This document shows positions 1 to 11,710 of a stretch of 64,000 bases of DNA, piece after piece. The stretch lies in the NCBI RefSeq assembly GCF_000001735.4, contig NC_003074.8:16623261-16687260 (forward strand), given 5' to 3'. Source of the DNA: Arabidopsis thaliana (taxonomy: Eukaryota > Streptophyta > Magnoliopsida > Brassicales > Brassicaceae). Position numbers and translations under genes: made by a program. How positions within the stretch are numbered: the stretch's first letter is position 1; the number at the start of each line of letters is the position of its first letter. The notes under the pieces were generated by a model that had not been told where the DNA came from, did not search any database, and was given only the letters and a program-made list of their open reading frames with translations.

Positions 1-1588
1 AGAAAATCAGTTTCAGAAGTTAACATATGAGCTAAACTATATTACCAGTGTTTCAGCAGATGGACCATTAGTGCACCACATCTTGTTGCCATTTAGTATA
101 TAACCACCATCTACCTTCTCAGCCTTGCATTTCATGCCAACAACATCTGAACCAGCTGTAACGAAATAAAAAGTCAAATCAGTATACATCAGAACAAAGC
201 ATCGGCTATATGTATGTATTGATGTGTTTCCTTCTCACAATCTCAAACTCTTGATCCGAAAAATATATATCTTACCATTAGGTTCACTCATTGCAAGAGC
301 ACCAACATGCTCTCCACTGATAAGCTTCATAGCAGTGAATCAATAGTTAGCTAAAACTCTAACGACATTTTAAGAGAAAAAGATCAGGAGAAACATGCAA
401 CAGTTCACAGATGAAGAAAATAAAAAACGGTCTTTCTATAAGGTGAGATTTCCAACACCGGTGATATTGGCTGATAAACCATTTGCATAGCAGTGACAAT
501 ATCCGTAAGCTCAGACCATGATACAAAAGCTCAAGATGAAACCGTACCTTTGGCAAATACTTTTCCTTTTGGGCTGCAGTTCCATTCCTCACCTGTAAAA
601 TAGTATTAAATCTTCTCTCTCAGACTCAAAAACTCAGATACTGCAACATAGTTTGTGAGATATATATTTACCAATTGATTGATGCAAAGGTTGGAATGAG
701 CACCATAAGACAAAGCAACTGAACCCGAGGCCCGACTGATTTCCTCCATTGCAATACAATGATACAAGTAACCAAGACCTAGCCCTCCATATTCCTCTGC
801 AGGTAGAGGAACATGCGATTAGGCTACCGTTCTAGACATAAAACAAAACATGACTGAGCTAATAGCAGAAGCATATGATCTTGTGGTAGGAGAGAAATCT
901 ACCTGGCGCAGTGATTCCATGGAGATTAAACTCACCCATTAGCTTCCATAAGTTTACATCCTAGTTAAACAAGTACGAAAGATTAGATTTTGATGAGATA
1001 TATAAGCAACAAAAACCGTGAGAGAAAGGAGTTAACAACAAACCTTTGGAAATGAATTAGTTTTATCAATTCTTTCTGCATGAGGAGCGATATTATCTTG
1101 CGCAAACTTGGATACACTTTCTTTAAACTGCAGTTTCAATGGTAGTCACAAAAACAATTAGGTCGCAAAATGCATTCAAGAAAAAATATAAACGACTTAT
1201 GTCAATCAGCTGAAACAAAGTTAAATCAAATGATGAAGTGTTGTTCCCAATTCCATTTTCCACAACACACAATCATCAAATTAACTGACACAAATCTCTC
1301 AGATCATTTCGAATTGGCATGTCAAAACCCCAACACATCCAAGTCGAAAGCTACACTTAGAAAACACCAAACACCAATTTCCTTCGGCTCTCAAACGAGA
1401 AGATGGCAAATATACAGACACACAGATACACAACGAGAATCACAGATTTATGGAGAGAAGAGAGAGAGAGAGAGAACCTGTAACTGAGTGTCGTCGAATA
1501 GGAGAGACGAAGAACGAGAAGAGAAAGACCTCCTCCGCGTCTTGACGGCGTAACCGAGAATCGATCTGGCGGAGAAAAACCTCTGCAT
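1..1588 (-). CDS. IVD: Isovaleryl-CoA dehydrogenase, 5' part (gene continues past the left edge)
   Basis: Mitochondrial flavoprotein that oxidises isovaleryl-CoA in leucine breakdown and passes electrons to ETF. Seven exons can be placed: 1478-1588, 1044-1127, 903-960, 672-796, 548-592, 276-324 and 46-155, all with GT-AG borders and consistent phase, giving about the first 194 residues. Residues 1-25 are Arg/Ser-rich (MQRFFSARS..., [13 protein letters not shown]), a typical mitochondrial presequence. The acyl-CoA dehydrogenase N-terminal domain follows, with [10 protein letters not shown], the conserved [13 protein letters not shown] flavin-side motif and [15 protein letters not shown]. The start at 1588 is the first ATG ahead of the presequence. 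The catalytic base and C-terminal domain lie outside the window. A (GA)n run abuts the first 5' splice site, inside intron 1. Identification comes from recalled protein similarity and is strong. Confidence 0.95.
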
Positions 1589-2517
1589 ATCTTCGTTATT
1601 ACCGGTAAGTTAAAAACAAGAAAGATCGGAAGAATGTGTTCGTGTAAAAGAAATCCCAAACGGCTTTTTTTTTTTGTTATTAGAGAGCAGGCTTCTTCTA
1701 ATTGAGATTAAGTAGTTATAAAAATAGAAATTAATTTGAGATAAGGATTACAAAATTGGAATTGAGAAGAAGATATGAGCAATGAGTCATTGGTCCATCT
1801 AATCTAGTTCCGTATACCACTTTGCTATTTGCTACTCCTCCATACCACTGACACTGCTCTATTATACCATTTTCAAATCGACAAAAAAAAATTATTTTTT
1901 CATTTATAGTAAAGTTTTTGATATTAGAAGATATGTATATACTACAAGTCAAAACAATTGGTTGTGAGTGTTGATGAGAGAAGAACACATTAGTGTTTAG
2001 GAAATATTATATTATATTAACTCTCATCATGAATATGTAACACTAAAATTGTCAATATAATATTTTGTGAAAGTTAAATAACATATTTGTAGAAGACAGT
2101 GTATATGTAATGTGTCTTCATTTCATGTACAACGACGTTAAATGAGGTTATATATAATATACTTTAAAATTATGGATCACAAATATAGATCGTACTTATC
2201 CACAGGTATTTTAAGTTTCTACCAGTTTTTTTTGTATCAAATCGTATTCCATACTTGTATTCTTCCTTTGTATTATATATTAGAAAATCTTTTAGATAAA
2301 AAAGTGTTTAACATTGACTCATTGAGGTTATTTAGAGAAGATAAGTCTGATCTGATCCTTCTCCCTGGTTAACACAATGTGTATTCACTTACGGTGACTA
2401 TGTACAACATGTTAGTTGAATAAAATTTAGTTTTGGTATAGTAAGCTATATTCTTTTTTTTTTAAATAGTGAGTTATATTCATTTTCAACACTTTGTAAA
2501 AGTTACATGCTAAAAAC

Positions 2518-2981
2518 TAGTCGCCATAAAATGCGATACAATGTGTCAAATGGAAATGAATTTTAAAGAATATCTATGTAAAATTCTACTTTTATGTGTA
2601 AGATGTTTTTACCCCATTAGAAATTAGGTAAGTGCAGCATTGTTTGTTATGAAGGTTGGAAGTTTGAGAGATTTAGTCGCCATAATGCGATACAATGTAT
2701 CAGATGGAGATGAATTTTAAAATATATCTATGTAAAATTCCACTTTTATGTGCGAGATATTTTTAACTATTAGAAATCAGGTAAGTGCAGCATTGTTTGT
2801 TATGAAAGTTGGAAGTTTGAGAGATTTAGTCGTCATAATGCGATACAATGTATCATATGGAGATGCATTTTAAAGGATATTTCTGTAAAATTCTACTTTT
2901 ATGTGCGAAATATTTTTACTCCATTCGAATTTGGGTAAATGAAGCCTTGTTTGCTATGAAAGTTGGAAGTTTGAGAGATTT
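2518..2981. repeat. Three-copy tandem repeat, unit about 154 bp
   Basis: Copies begin at 2518, 2674 and 2827, each with TAGTCG(C/T)CATAA and ending near GGAAGTTTGAGAGATTT. The second and third are closest. The open frame at 2848-3123 arises from the repeat and is not a gene. Confidence 0.85.
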
Positions 2982-3708
2982 CCACTTCGGTTTAATGAAA
3001 AGTTTCTTAGATATATTAAATATATTAGTAGGTCTCCAGTGTAGATCCTCGTATCTTCTTATGGTTAGCAAACATATCAAATTAATGGTGCATGATATTC
3101 CTAATAGTGTCACTAAAACATGAACAATTTTATCTAGTGTCGTACTCGAAAGACTGGTATATATCACAATCACATGCATGAGAAAACGAGAGTTTGATAT
3201 ATCTTTGCTTATTATCATTGTCGTTTTATTTTTGCTAACTCTACATTATTCCTTCGACTTTGAGTTTTTCTCTTAATATATCATCTAAAAAGGTAATATT
3301 ATATTATTAATAGTTAATTCTCCTCTTATACTCCTTCTCATTATCATCCTCATTCACATCCATATTTATGACGACAAAATTAGTTAGTAGATGCATGAAT
3401 TCAGATGAGTCTCGAACAAAGACTTTTTGGTGTACCATCTACACCCACATAGATATGCAAAGTCGCGAAGATACATAAATATATCCATTATCACCCAGAT
3501 GATCGTCATGGCTATCTTTGCATTCAGCCACGAGTTTGTCATCCATTATGTCAATATATCCATAATCATAAAGTGATCTCCTAAGAACCATCATTTACTA
3601 ATTCGGCAGAACCATAATAAATAACCTTTCTTTATTCACCATTTTTGTTATGAAGTATGTCGGCTCCTATCGGAAAAATTAATCACACATTTATAGAAAT
3701 AGCAATAA

Positions 3709-3728
3709 TATATATATATATATATATA
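3709..3728. repeat. (TA)n microsatellite
   Basis: Ten uninterrupted TA units in an AT-rich spacer. Confidence 0.9.
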
Positions 3729-4514
3729 ATGTATGTACTGTATTAATCTTTGTTTGTTCAACAATCAAAATTATTTCAAACCAAACATATTATTTCACAA
3801 AATATGCACAACAAATTTGTCAACTTATTTCTATCACAATACTTTGGTTTTTCCTTTCAACATGATTTTGGTAGTACGAATGTTTAGGTTGAATGCAAAA
3901 ATAACCTTTTAATACGTTGATATAAATTTTTGTATAACCCCAATAAATTTAAGTATTTGATTTATACATTTCTAAAATGCATTTTGATGTAAAAAAGAGA
4001 GATTAAAAACATGCAAAACAAATGTTTACAACAAAATTTCTATAAATTAATACTCAAAAAATTAATATTTCGATAAATCAATATATTTTTAGGTTGGGAG
4101 TTAATTTTTGAATCAGTTTAATATATAAATTTATAAAGTATTCTTTTTTTTTCTTTCGATTGTTTTCTATTGAATGTTGACGATATTTTTTGGATACAAG
4201 TATAAAAAGGGTAATATTAGAATCTAGCCAAATTTTACACATAAATTAATAATGGTTAGTTTGTTGGGGTAACTGACTCTTTTTGTGGTGGGGAAAAGGT
4301 GAGGAAAGGACAATTAACCTTGTAAATTTATAGTTTTTTGCACTGATGCATTTGTTTTTGGTGGTGGAGACTTCAACGTAAGGTTCAGTGAAAAAAAGTC
4401 ATCTAATGACAAAGATTAATGGAAAGGAGAAAAAAACCATGTAATTTTAAGAAGTGACATGAATCAAATAAAAATAATGAAAGAAACAACTTGCATTTGA
4501 ACAAACTCGTATGT

Positions 4515-4905
4515 ATTTATGAAAATAGCATGTCTATATAAACAATAGCCATGACATATTGAAAGATCTTATGTAAAACAAAAATATAATATGTTAAACG
4601 GAAAGATATTAGTGCAATAGATTACACAAAATTCGATACAAAAACTTGAGATATCTACGACGGTGGAATTCCAATGAAGAGATAGAAGATGAAATAACTT
4701 GGAATTTAGATAGATCTCATGAATTTTTGTAAAATAGCATATCGAAAGAAACAAAAGTGTGGCATATTGAAAGATTGCCAGGTAAATAGAAAAATACAAG
4801 TACATGGAAAACAATTACACAAAATCGAGAAAAGTACAACTCATAAACAATAGAGATATCTTCGATAGTAGAGTTCCAAGGGAGAAAGATCCAATCTCAC
4901 GAAAG
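4515..4905. repeat. Degenerate two-copy tandem repeat, about 210 bp
   Basis: Shared blocks occur in the same order twice: AAAATAGCAT, CATATTGAAAGAT, ATTACACAAAAT, GAGATATCT, then AGAT(C)(C/T)AATCTCA-like ends. Copies are diverged and no coding sequence was recognised. Confidence 0.5.
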
Positions 4906-5110
4906 GAGAAAAAAATCGATTAGAAGGATCTTTAACTATTGGAGGGAGAGAGAGAGAATTTGACAAACTCTATCTTTGGATGAAAAAGAATCCATAGGTA
5001 AAAGATAAGAGAATAATATTTTTAAGTAATTTCAAATACACATTACCTCATAACTAGTTTCTATATGTATTTTGGATCCATTGTTAGATCATATAAATTT
5101 CTTAAAAAAA

Positions 5111-5448
5111 ATTACTCCCAAGTCCCAAGTGATATAAATCTATAACAATTCAAGTATTCAACCATTCATCCCAAATAACCAAAAGCCTCAGTCCCTTGTA
5201 AGTTAACGGGCTTAAACATCAGTCTCAGGCAGTCAGGCCTCTTGACATTATCTGGAAATAGTTTTCTTTTTTCTGTCGACTATTGAGTGTCAACCATATT
5301 ATTTGGAAACATAACCATACAAGTATAAAAAACAATTACTCCGAAGTCCCTAGTGATATAAATTCACAACAATTCAACCATTCATCCCAAGTAACCAAAA
5401 GCCTCAGTCCCTTGTAAGGTGTAAACGGGTTTAAACATCAGCCTCAGG
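5111..5448. repeat. Tandem duplication of the protease gene's 3' end
   Basis: The segment 5334-5448, which includes the stop codon (5444-5446) and 3' UTR of the aleurain-like gene, is matched by 5111-5230. Both have AAGTCCC(A/T)AGTGATATAAAT and a later block containing AAAAGCCTCAGTCCCTTGTAA, in the same order and orientation. The outer copy even retains the last-codon/stop context (CTCAGGC). It may matter for alternative polyadenylation, but no coding effect is visible. Confidence 0.8.
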
Positions 5449-7213
5449 CTACAACCGGATACGATGAACATGTTGCAACACCTGCCAAAATCAAAGGAAA
5501 AAAATCAATGGGATAGAGAAGAATTAACCGAACCAAACCGATTCGATTTTATTTCTTCTATGCTAACTTAATGATCTAAACCGAAATCAAAGCTGGTTAA
5601 AAGAACTTACCACACATGTTCTTTCCCATTTCCATCTTGAAGTAGCCATTGTCTCCCCATTCACCTCCCCATGAGTTCTTTATAAGCCAGTACGGGACGT
5701 CGTCTTCAACTCCATAACCAACTGCTAACACTGCATGGTTTACATCCTGTTGCCACCAAAAAAACCCGGTTTACTTACTAAACGTTGGTAATTGTAATAT
5801 TTTTGTGGTTTACAGCAGAAAAGTACTCACCATTGGAGTGTTACCACATGTATTGCTAGTAAAAACTCCCTTCTTATAAAACCTGAATTCATGTACAACC
5901 TCAAACGCCACACTCACTGGCCTTACCAACCCGACCGCGTGCTTCAGTTCATCTTCTGCACCCTATAATGTTTTCATATATTAGAGAATGTAAAATGTTT
6001 GCAGCTAAAGTGAGATTTCAATTACAAACTAGGCTTTACCAGGGTAATGTTGACAGAGTCACGGACTTGTACACCGATGTTTTTCGCTGAAAATTTGCAG
6101 CCACCGTCTTTTCCGGTGTAAGGATAAGCCTCCTCCGTGTCGAGCCCACCGTTGTATTTAATGTATTCAAAGGCTTGAGAAGGAAGTCCACCATGACAAC
6201 CAAAGTTATTGAAAGTACCAGCACAATCCACAAGCTGTTGCTCGGACAAAGATATTCCTTTTCCAAATGCTTGATGGTAAGCTGCTTCAAGAGCTCCAGT
6301 TGTGCTGAAGTTAGAATTGGATCATACATATCAGTGATCTTGCTTACATGGAGAAATCTCACTGAAAGAATCTTATCATAGACTTTACCTAAATGTCCAA
6401 CAAGATCCACAATGTCCCTGTTCTTTCACAGGGCTAACAATACCATCTTCTCTCCAATCTTTCTGCAGTTTACAAAGTATAAGGACTTAAACCAAGGATC
6501 CAAAATTTCTATCTTAAGAAGAGCTAAAGATCAAAGAACATGAAAGGAATGGTTACTGTGTCTGGAACTGTAGCTTCAGTGATCTTGTGGCTACCCTTTA
6601 AAGTAGCAGAACAGTTTTGAGCAGCTCCAAGCTTGTATCTTTGAAACTCTTGCCATGTCAAGTCAGCAAACTCTATAGAACAGAACAAATTCAACTTAAA
6701 GTTAAAACATCTCTCTCACTTTCTTGAACTATGTGAATTGAGACAAAGCTCAAATAAAACGTTCTTGAAGTATGTGATTAAGACAAGAAGGCTTAAAGCA
6801 AAGCATTAGAGAGTGAAGACTTACGATTAAGAGAGAGTTTATAGGATAAGCCTTTCTTATTAGTGGATCTGATTAAATCAAGATTCTCCTTAAAAACAGA
6901 GAATCTTAACTTCATCTCCTCCACACTCTGATACTTCTTCCCATACCTTCAAAAAACCCCAAATGTAAATTTTCACAGTTCAAAACAAGTCAACTGAGAA
7001 ATACAGATTGAGAATTTACCTGTGAGTGAAGCGAGAAAAGGATAGAACATGACGGGACTGTCCTAGGATCTGGACGACGGTGTCTTCAAGCTCATGGAGA
7101 TTGTCGGAGACCATTTTGATTGGATTAGATTCATCGAATCCGATCTCTTTACTCGCCGCCGCCGCAAAGAGAATCAATAGGATTGAGGAAGATAGGTTTA
7201 GTTTCACAGACAT
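5444..7213 (-). CDS. Aleurain-like vacuolar cysteine protease (papain family, cathepsin H type)
   Basis: Papain-family (C1A) protease expected in the vacuole. Eight exons: 7020-7213, 6825-6946, 6557-6672, 6389-6462, 6040-6304, 5831-5962, 5611-5746, 5444-5481. The joined frame is 1077 nt, 358 residues, the usual aleurain length. Residues 1-22 form a signal peptide. SNPIK near residue 29 is a variant of the NPIR vacuolar-sorting signal. The inhibitory propeptide ([14 protein letters not shown]) precedes the mature enzyme. Catalytic residues are visible: Cys about 165 in GHCGSCW, His about 305 in DVNHAV and Asn about 325 in KNSWGG. It ends [13 protein letters not shown]. From memory this is At3g45310. 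The better known aleurain AALP also sits beside a clade-I lectin-kinase cluster on chromosome 5, which suggests a shared block duplication (inference). Confidence 0.96.
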
Positions 7214-8385
7214 GGCTTCTCTCTGGTTCTTTACTCTAACAAAAGCTTCGAAGTCAAGAAGTAGAAGAAGAAGAAGATGCCAGTTTACACGTGGTGAGCT
7301 TTTATTGGTTAAACTTTTGGCTTTAATAATTGGATTACTGACGTGTATTGTGACGTTGACATTTATAACGGAACATTGTTTAGTTATTACTTTATCGTGT
7401 TGGAAATAGGAATCTGTGACAAGATAAATTAAAATAAGGGCTAATAAAAAATAATTTTACCAAATATTTCTGTTATTTTTTGGATCATTTAATAGTGAGG
7501 TACATGTTCAGTGGAGACCATGAATTTTATATGTTGTCAAATCTTTTGTGTGAGAGATTTTAGGTGAATGATAGAGCCCAAAGCCCTCTTGACCAGCTTT
7601 TGCTGTTATTTCTTTGCTTGTTCAAAACGTGCTAAACATTGATATGTGAATCAAATAAATAATAAATCAATAAAAGATAGGAATTTTGTGTATTCAACAA
7701 ATGTATTCAAAACGAATGACAAATAGTAAACAATCATAATAAACCCGATCAGTTAACCCAAACAAGCATTATACATTGAGATACAAAGTTAGGATTTTTA
7801 GCTTGCGAAACAAGTAATATAAATTTTTATAAAATATTCTATTGGACTTATAATAGGAATCCATATAACAAACATAATATGCATAACAAGTAATAACCTT
7901 CTAATTTAAAATTTATATGGCTTCGACAATTGCCATTCACACAAGAAAATAAATTGTATAGAGTGAAAAGGATAGAGAATAAAAGTATAGAGTAAACCTA
8001 GTTGAAACACTATATAACAGGGGAACTGGGCAGACAACCCTATTTCTAAATACACACTGAGAAGATTTAAACAAATTTTAAGAATTTCCGAAACAATTTA
8101 AATGGAAACTCTTCTTTTTTTTTTTTTTTAAACATCAAATGGATGTTTTCTAATTTCAAAATTTAAAGTAAAATTTATTTTTACGAAAATAACTTTGTTA
8201 GAAAAAAAAAATAGTTTAATTACTACAAGAAAATCGCCTAGTCAAATGAACAAAGAAAAAAACAAATCCACTAGATAACTAACAAAATCAAAATCACCAT
8301 TGATCTCTCCAACAATACATACCTCTCTTAACCTTTAACTTCATATGATCTCACATCTCTCTCAACGTTAGACTAAAAACAAAAA
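7214..8385. other. Intergenic region between protease and membrane-protein genes
   Basis: AT-rich spacer between divergently transcribed genes. It must hold the protease promoter (near 7220-7400) and the promoter of the plus-strand gene at 8386. A poly-T run lies near 8115. No further gene or element was recognised. Confidence 0.6.
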
Positions 8386-8886
8386 ATGGAGATGGAGAGT
8401 AGAACCTCTGGTTCTCGTGGCATCTCTTTCTGGTCAATCCTATTCCACTCTCTTTGGACAACTATTATCGGAATCCTCTTCTTCCGTCTCGCAACCACCA
8501 ATGGCCACAAGTCCGGTTTCATCCACTTCTTTGCCATTTCCGGAACAGTACTCATTACCTTACCTTGGATCATCCAACTTCTCATCTCCACGACCGTAAT
8601 ACTTCTGCATAAGACCAAAGGTTACAACCTCATGTGGATTGTTCAGTCACCAACAATAGCCAAAAAAGTTGTTGATCACACTAAAGCTGGTACTTGTTCT
8701 GTTACATCTTCTCCTTCCTCAAATTGTCAAGTTTTGAAGGAAAGTGATGCAGAAGAGATTGCGATTAGGATCGTGATTGGCGCTGCTGATGGTAAAAGAG
8801 AGGGTTCCTCTCCAGGTTCTTTAGGCATGCTCATGGAAATTGAAGGAAGAAATAAGACTAAACTGCTCACAAATGGATCCACTTGA
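8386..8886 (+). CDS. Small membrane protein of unknown function
   Basis: Single-exon frame of 166 residues. Two hydrophobic stretches are visible, about residues 14-36 (SILFHSLWTTIIGILFFRLA) and 47-73 (FIHFFAISGTVLITLP... to STTVILLH), joined by a short loop with TTNGHKSG. A polar, Ser/Lys/Glu-rich C-terminal half follows, including SSPSSNCQ. This fits a two-span membrane protein with a soluble tail. An in-frame second ATG lies two codons downstream, so the start could be 8392. I do not recognise a family. From memory the locus is At3g45320, annotated as a transmembrane protein. It sits alone on the plus strand, tail to tail with the first lectin kinase (stop at 9180). Function unknown. Confidence 0.75.
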   Translation: MEMESRTSGSRGISFWSILFHSLWTTIIGILFFRLATTNGHKSGFIHFFAISGTVLITLPWIIQLLISTTVILLHKTKGYNLMWIVQSPTIAKKVVDHTKAGTCSVTSSPSSNCQVLKESDAEEIAIRIVIGAADGKREGSSPGSLGMLMEIEGRNKTKLLTNGST

Positions 8887-9179
8887 TCCTTATAGTCATA
8901 GTCTTTGCTTTTTATTTGTCTCTCTTTCATTATGCACTACTCTAAAGACAATAATATTCATTGTTATCTTTGGTTCTGTTTTCATAAGAGCCCTGATTTG
9001 TTATTACAACATGATCCTTATTCTCTTTTAATCACAGACACAAAAACCATGTATAAACAAAAAAAATATTTAGACATTTCTGCTACATCTTGAGTGTTAC
9101 ATAAATAAAAACTTGTTTACAACAGAACTGATAGAAAGTTTAAACATTAATAAAGAAATGTGAAGCACATTGTCCAATG

Positions 9180-11228
9180 TCATCTTCCATCACCATATAT
9201 AATGGTGTGAGAAATGAACATTGAGTTGTTAGCAGAGGAAGGAGAGGCTGATGGTCCTGAAACTGATGAAGTCACTGAACTAGAAGTAATTGCCAAGGAA
9301 GGTAAACCCATTAACACCGGAGTTGAAACTCCGATCCCGGGAGTATTTGGAGAGAACTCAGGCAATCTTTGGTGTCTGTTTATGTATTGGACCACTTGTT
9401 CCATGTTAGGTCTTGCTTCTGGTATAATGCTTGTACAAAGCAACCCTAGCTTCAGAACCATTTCAACTTCCCCGGGTACAAATTTACCTCTCAGTCTTGT
9501 ATCCACAGCATTGACTAGAGAACCTTCTCTCCAGCATTCACAAACCCACTTGACCAAATGTCGTTTCTCAACCGGCATCGCAGGATCAAATGGTCTTCTC
9601 CCACATGTTACTTCAAGCATGAATGCACCAAATGCATACACATCTGTTCTAGTGGAAGTTCCTGTTGACGTTAGCTCGAGCGCCATGTAGCCTATGGTTC
9701 CTACAGCTGCAGTTGCAGAGAGGTTAGACCCATGATCATCAAACCTAGCCATTCCAAAATCTCCTAAAAACCCTTGGAGATTTCCATTTAACATGACATT
9801 AGAAGCTTTGATATCTCGGTGTAAAACAACTTGACTAGCTCCTGTATGCAAGTAACAGAGCGCAGATGCGATATCTCTCAATATTGATACTCTTTGAGAC
9901 CAAGAAAGAGGCGGTTTATCACCGTGAAATAAGTACTGATCAACACTACCTCCTTCCATGTACTTAGAGACCAGCAATAACTCGCCTTTTCGCCTACAAT
10001 ACCCGAGAAGAGGAACCAGATTCTTGTGTTGTAAGCTTCCCATTGTCACAACTTCAGCCACAAACTGTTTCATCCCTTGCTCTGCATCGTGTGATAGTCT
10101 CTTCACAGCTATATCTCCTAGAATAGGCAGAGTACCTTTATACACTTCTCCAAAACCTCCTCTTCCAAGACGACCATCTTTGTTAAACCCTCTTGTTGCT
10201 TTATATAAAGATTTGTATGAATAACGAAGTGGACCATATGGCTTTTCCCATGGCTCTCTAACTTCTGCATACTTTTTTCTTCTGTAAAGATAAAATCCTC
10301 CTACCACCACCATTACTATGATAGCGAGTATAATCAATAGCACAATAAGCAGAGGAGATGTTTTCTCCGGTTTCTTGGGACGTGGAACCGTGGGAAGTTT
10401 AGAGATGTCAAGACTCTGTAGTAATGCTCTGTTTCTGCTGAAACTCCATCCTAAGATGTATTGATAACTAATCAATGAACCAGTCGCAGCCGAAAACCCT
10501 ATGAATGCTTTTCGATCCGGGAAGATTGCGGTGAGATTGATAGTTATTGACAAAAGAGGCTTACTTGGCTTCTGAGTTTTAAGAGGTGCTAAAGTAACAT
10601 TGAGTAGAGTATCTTCATAATCAATCCATACCTGAATAGGATCTCCACTCAAGAGTTTCAAGCTTTTGTTCTTCCCTTCTTTATCTGAATAATAAGAAGC
10701 TGAAGCAGATTCCACAGACTGGAGGCTGTTTTCGTCTATACCAACATGGTTTTTGTCTCTATCATCAAACTCTGCGCTTTGGACCGTATCAAGCTCAATA
10801 GCTAAAAGGTGAGAAGAAGGAGAACCATTAGTTGAGATGTTGAAGAGTCCTAAGTACTGAGTTGGATCTGCTTGTGTAAGATCCATTGAAGATGATAGAA
10901 CAAAAGCAATCCCGTGACCACCATCAACTCCTGGCTTAGGGACAAGAGCGCAAACGAAATGAGTCGAGAAAGAAGGAGATTGAGATGAAGCAGAACCGAA
11001 TTCGAATGGTCGGTTGAAGAAAGCATGACCCTTTTGTTGAGTCGTGGCGTTTGTTAGCTGCAAAAGTCCATCTTGTAGGAATTTTGCAGAACCGTCAAGG
11101 TTTAGATTGGTTTGGTCTTGGTTAAAGCCATTGTAGATGAAACTTAAGTCTTGTTGACTTGAAAAAGAAATAAGATTAACAAAGCAAATCAAGAAGAGAA
11201 GAAGAAGGAGATGCAATCTTTGAGCCAT
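9180..11228 (-). CDS. LECRK-I.1: L-type lectin receptor kinase, clade I, copy 1
   Basis: Plasma-membrane receptor kinase encoded in one exon. The frame opens at 11249, but the ATG at 11228 ([16 protein letters not shown]) sits directly before the signal peptide and matches its paralogues, giving about 682 residues. The legume-lectin ectodomain begins with [11 protein letters not shown] and contains [13 protein letters not shown] and NHVGIDEN. A transmembrane helix ([23 protein letters not shown]) is followed by a basic stop. The kinase domain has [10 protein letters not shown] (glycine loop), IAVKRL (lysine), [11 protein letters not shown] (catalytic loop) and GDFGMARF. The APE motif reads ALE. 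Its C-terminal tail is Ser-rich and ends GDGR. Arg precedes Asp in HRD, so it is an RD kinase. Nearest relative is copy 2, now 13 kb away because a transposon lies between them. The ligand is unknown. Confidence 0.95.
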   Translation of the reverse strand: MAQRLHLLLLLFLICFVNLISFSSQQDLSFIYNGFNQDQTNLNLDGSAKFLQDGLLQLTNATTQQKGHAFFNRPFEFGSASSQSPSFSTHFVCALVPKPGVDGGHGIAFVLSSSMDLTQADPTQYLGLFNISTNGSPSSHLLAIELDTVQSAEFDDRDKNHVGIDENSLQSVESASASYYSDKEGKNKSLKLLSGDPIQVWIDYEDTLLNVTLAPLKTQKPSKPLLSITINLTAIFPDRKAFIGFSAATGSLISYQYILGWSFSRNRALLQSLDISKLPTVPRPKKPEKTSPLLIVLLIILAIIVMVVVGGFYLYRRKKYAEVREPWEKPYGPLRYSYKSLYKATRGFNKDGRLGRGGFGEVYKGTLPILGDIAVKRLSHDAEQGMKQFVAEVVTMGSLQHKNLVPLLGYCRRKGELLLVSKYMEGGSVDQYLFHGDKPPLSWSQRVSILRDIASALCYLHTGASQVVLHRDIKASNVMLNGNLQGFLGDFGMARFDDHGSNLSATAAVGTIGYMALELTSTGTSTRTDVYAFGAFMLEVTCGRRPFDPAMPVEKRHLVKWVCECWREGSLVNAVDTRLRGKFVPGEVEMVLKLGLLCTSIIPEARPNMEQVVQYINRHQRLPEFSPNTPGIGVSTPVLMGLPSLAITSSSVTSSVSGPSASPSSANNSMFISHTIIYGDGR

Positions 11229-11569
11229 TGGTAATGGTAAAAAGAACACAAAGACAAGTTTTGTTTAGGTTCTGAGTTTCGAAAATCAAACAAGTTCTGG
11301 TTATAAGGGAACGGCTTCAAACGCAATTTTCTACGTTCTAAGTCCACGAAAAATATTCCCTGTATGTGACAAAAGAGTTGACATTGGACTTTTTGATTAT
11401 ATATAACCGTAATAATTACTCTAAAATACTATTTTTCTTCGTTTTAAAAAAAAATCTGCTAAAACTCCTTGAGAAAAGTATATGGTCTACTCGTCTTTTA
11501 AGTTTTAACAATGACAAGTCGGGATTAAATTAAAGCGAAATAACCTCAAAGCAAACCATTATTGGTTTT

Positions 11570-11710
11570 AAGGCAAGAAGACAAAGATTTTGAAGAAGGT
11601 GTGGTGAGTTCCGAGTCAATTGGAAGAGGAAGAGTGGGTAACGTGCTTAAGAAGTATGCGGTAAAAGCCCTACTTTGTCAAACCCATTTCTTGCTTTATA
11701 CGAATGATGA
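11570..11710 (-). promoter_or_regulatory. Promoter block conserved between lectin-kinase copies 1 and 2
   Basis: About 350-480 bp upstream of the copy-1 start. This stretch aligns closely with 27005-27125 upstream of copy 2: GTGAGTTCCGAG / GTTGAGTTCCGAG, AACGTGCTTAAGAAG, CCTACTTTGTCAAACCCATT. TTTGTCAA holds a W-box core (TTGAC on the other strand), and another TTGAC lies nearer the gene at about 11378. Conservation beyond the coding region suggests shared regulation, but it may only reflect recent duplication. Confidence 0.45.

Larger units (their letters stand above)
1640..5440. other. Long AT-rich intergenic region with tandem repeats
   Basis: No convincing gene is seen on either strand. 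It holds a three-copy 154-bp tandem array (2518-2981), a (TA)n tract (3709-3728), a degenerate two-copy repeat near 4515-4905 and a duplicated gene-end segment (5111-5230 against 5334-5448). Short open frames here have no recognisable domains and follow the repeat period. Confidence 0.7.

Noticed and set aside
2848-3218. Overlapping open frames on both strands near 3 kb
   Set aside because: They fall in the 154-bp tandem repeat and its edge, with no recognisable protein features.
9214-9690. 158-codon open frame antisense to lectin-kinase copy 1, with a similar one at 24695-25171
   Set aside because: Both are shadows of the same kinase codons on the other strand. Their similarity follows from the sense-strand conservation and there is no start context or domain.
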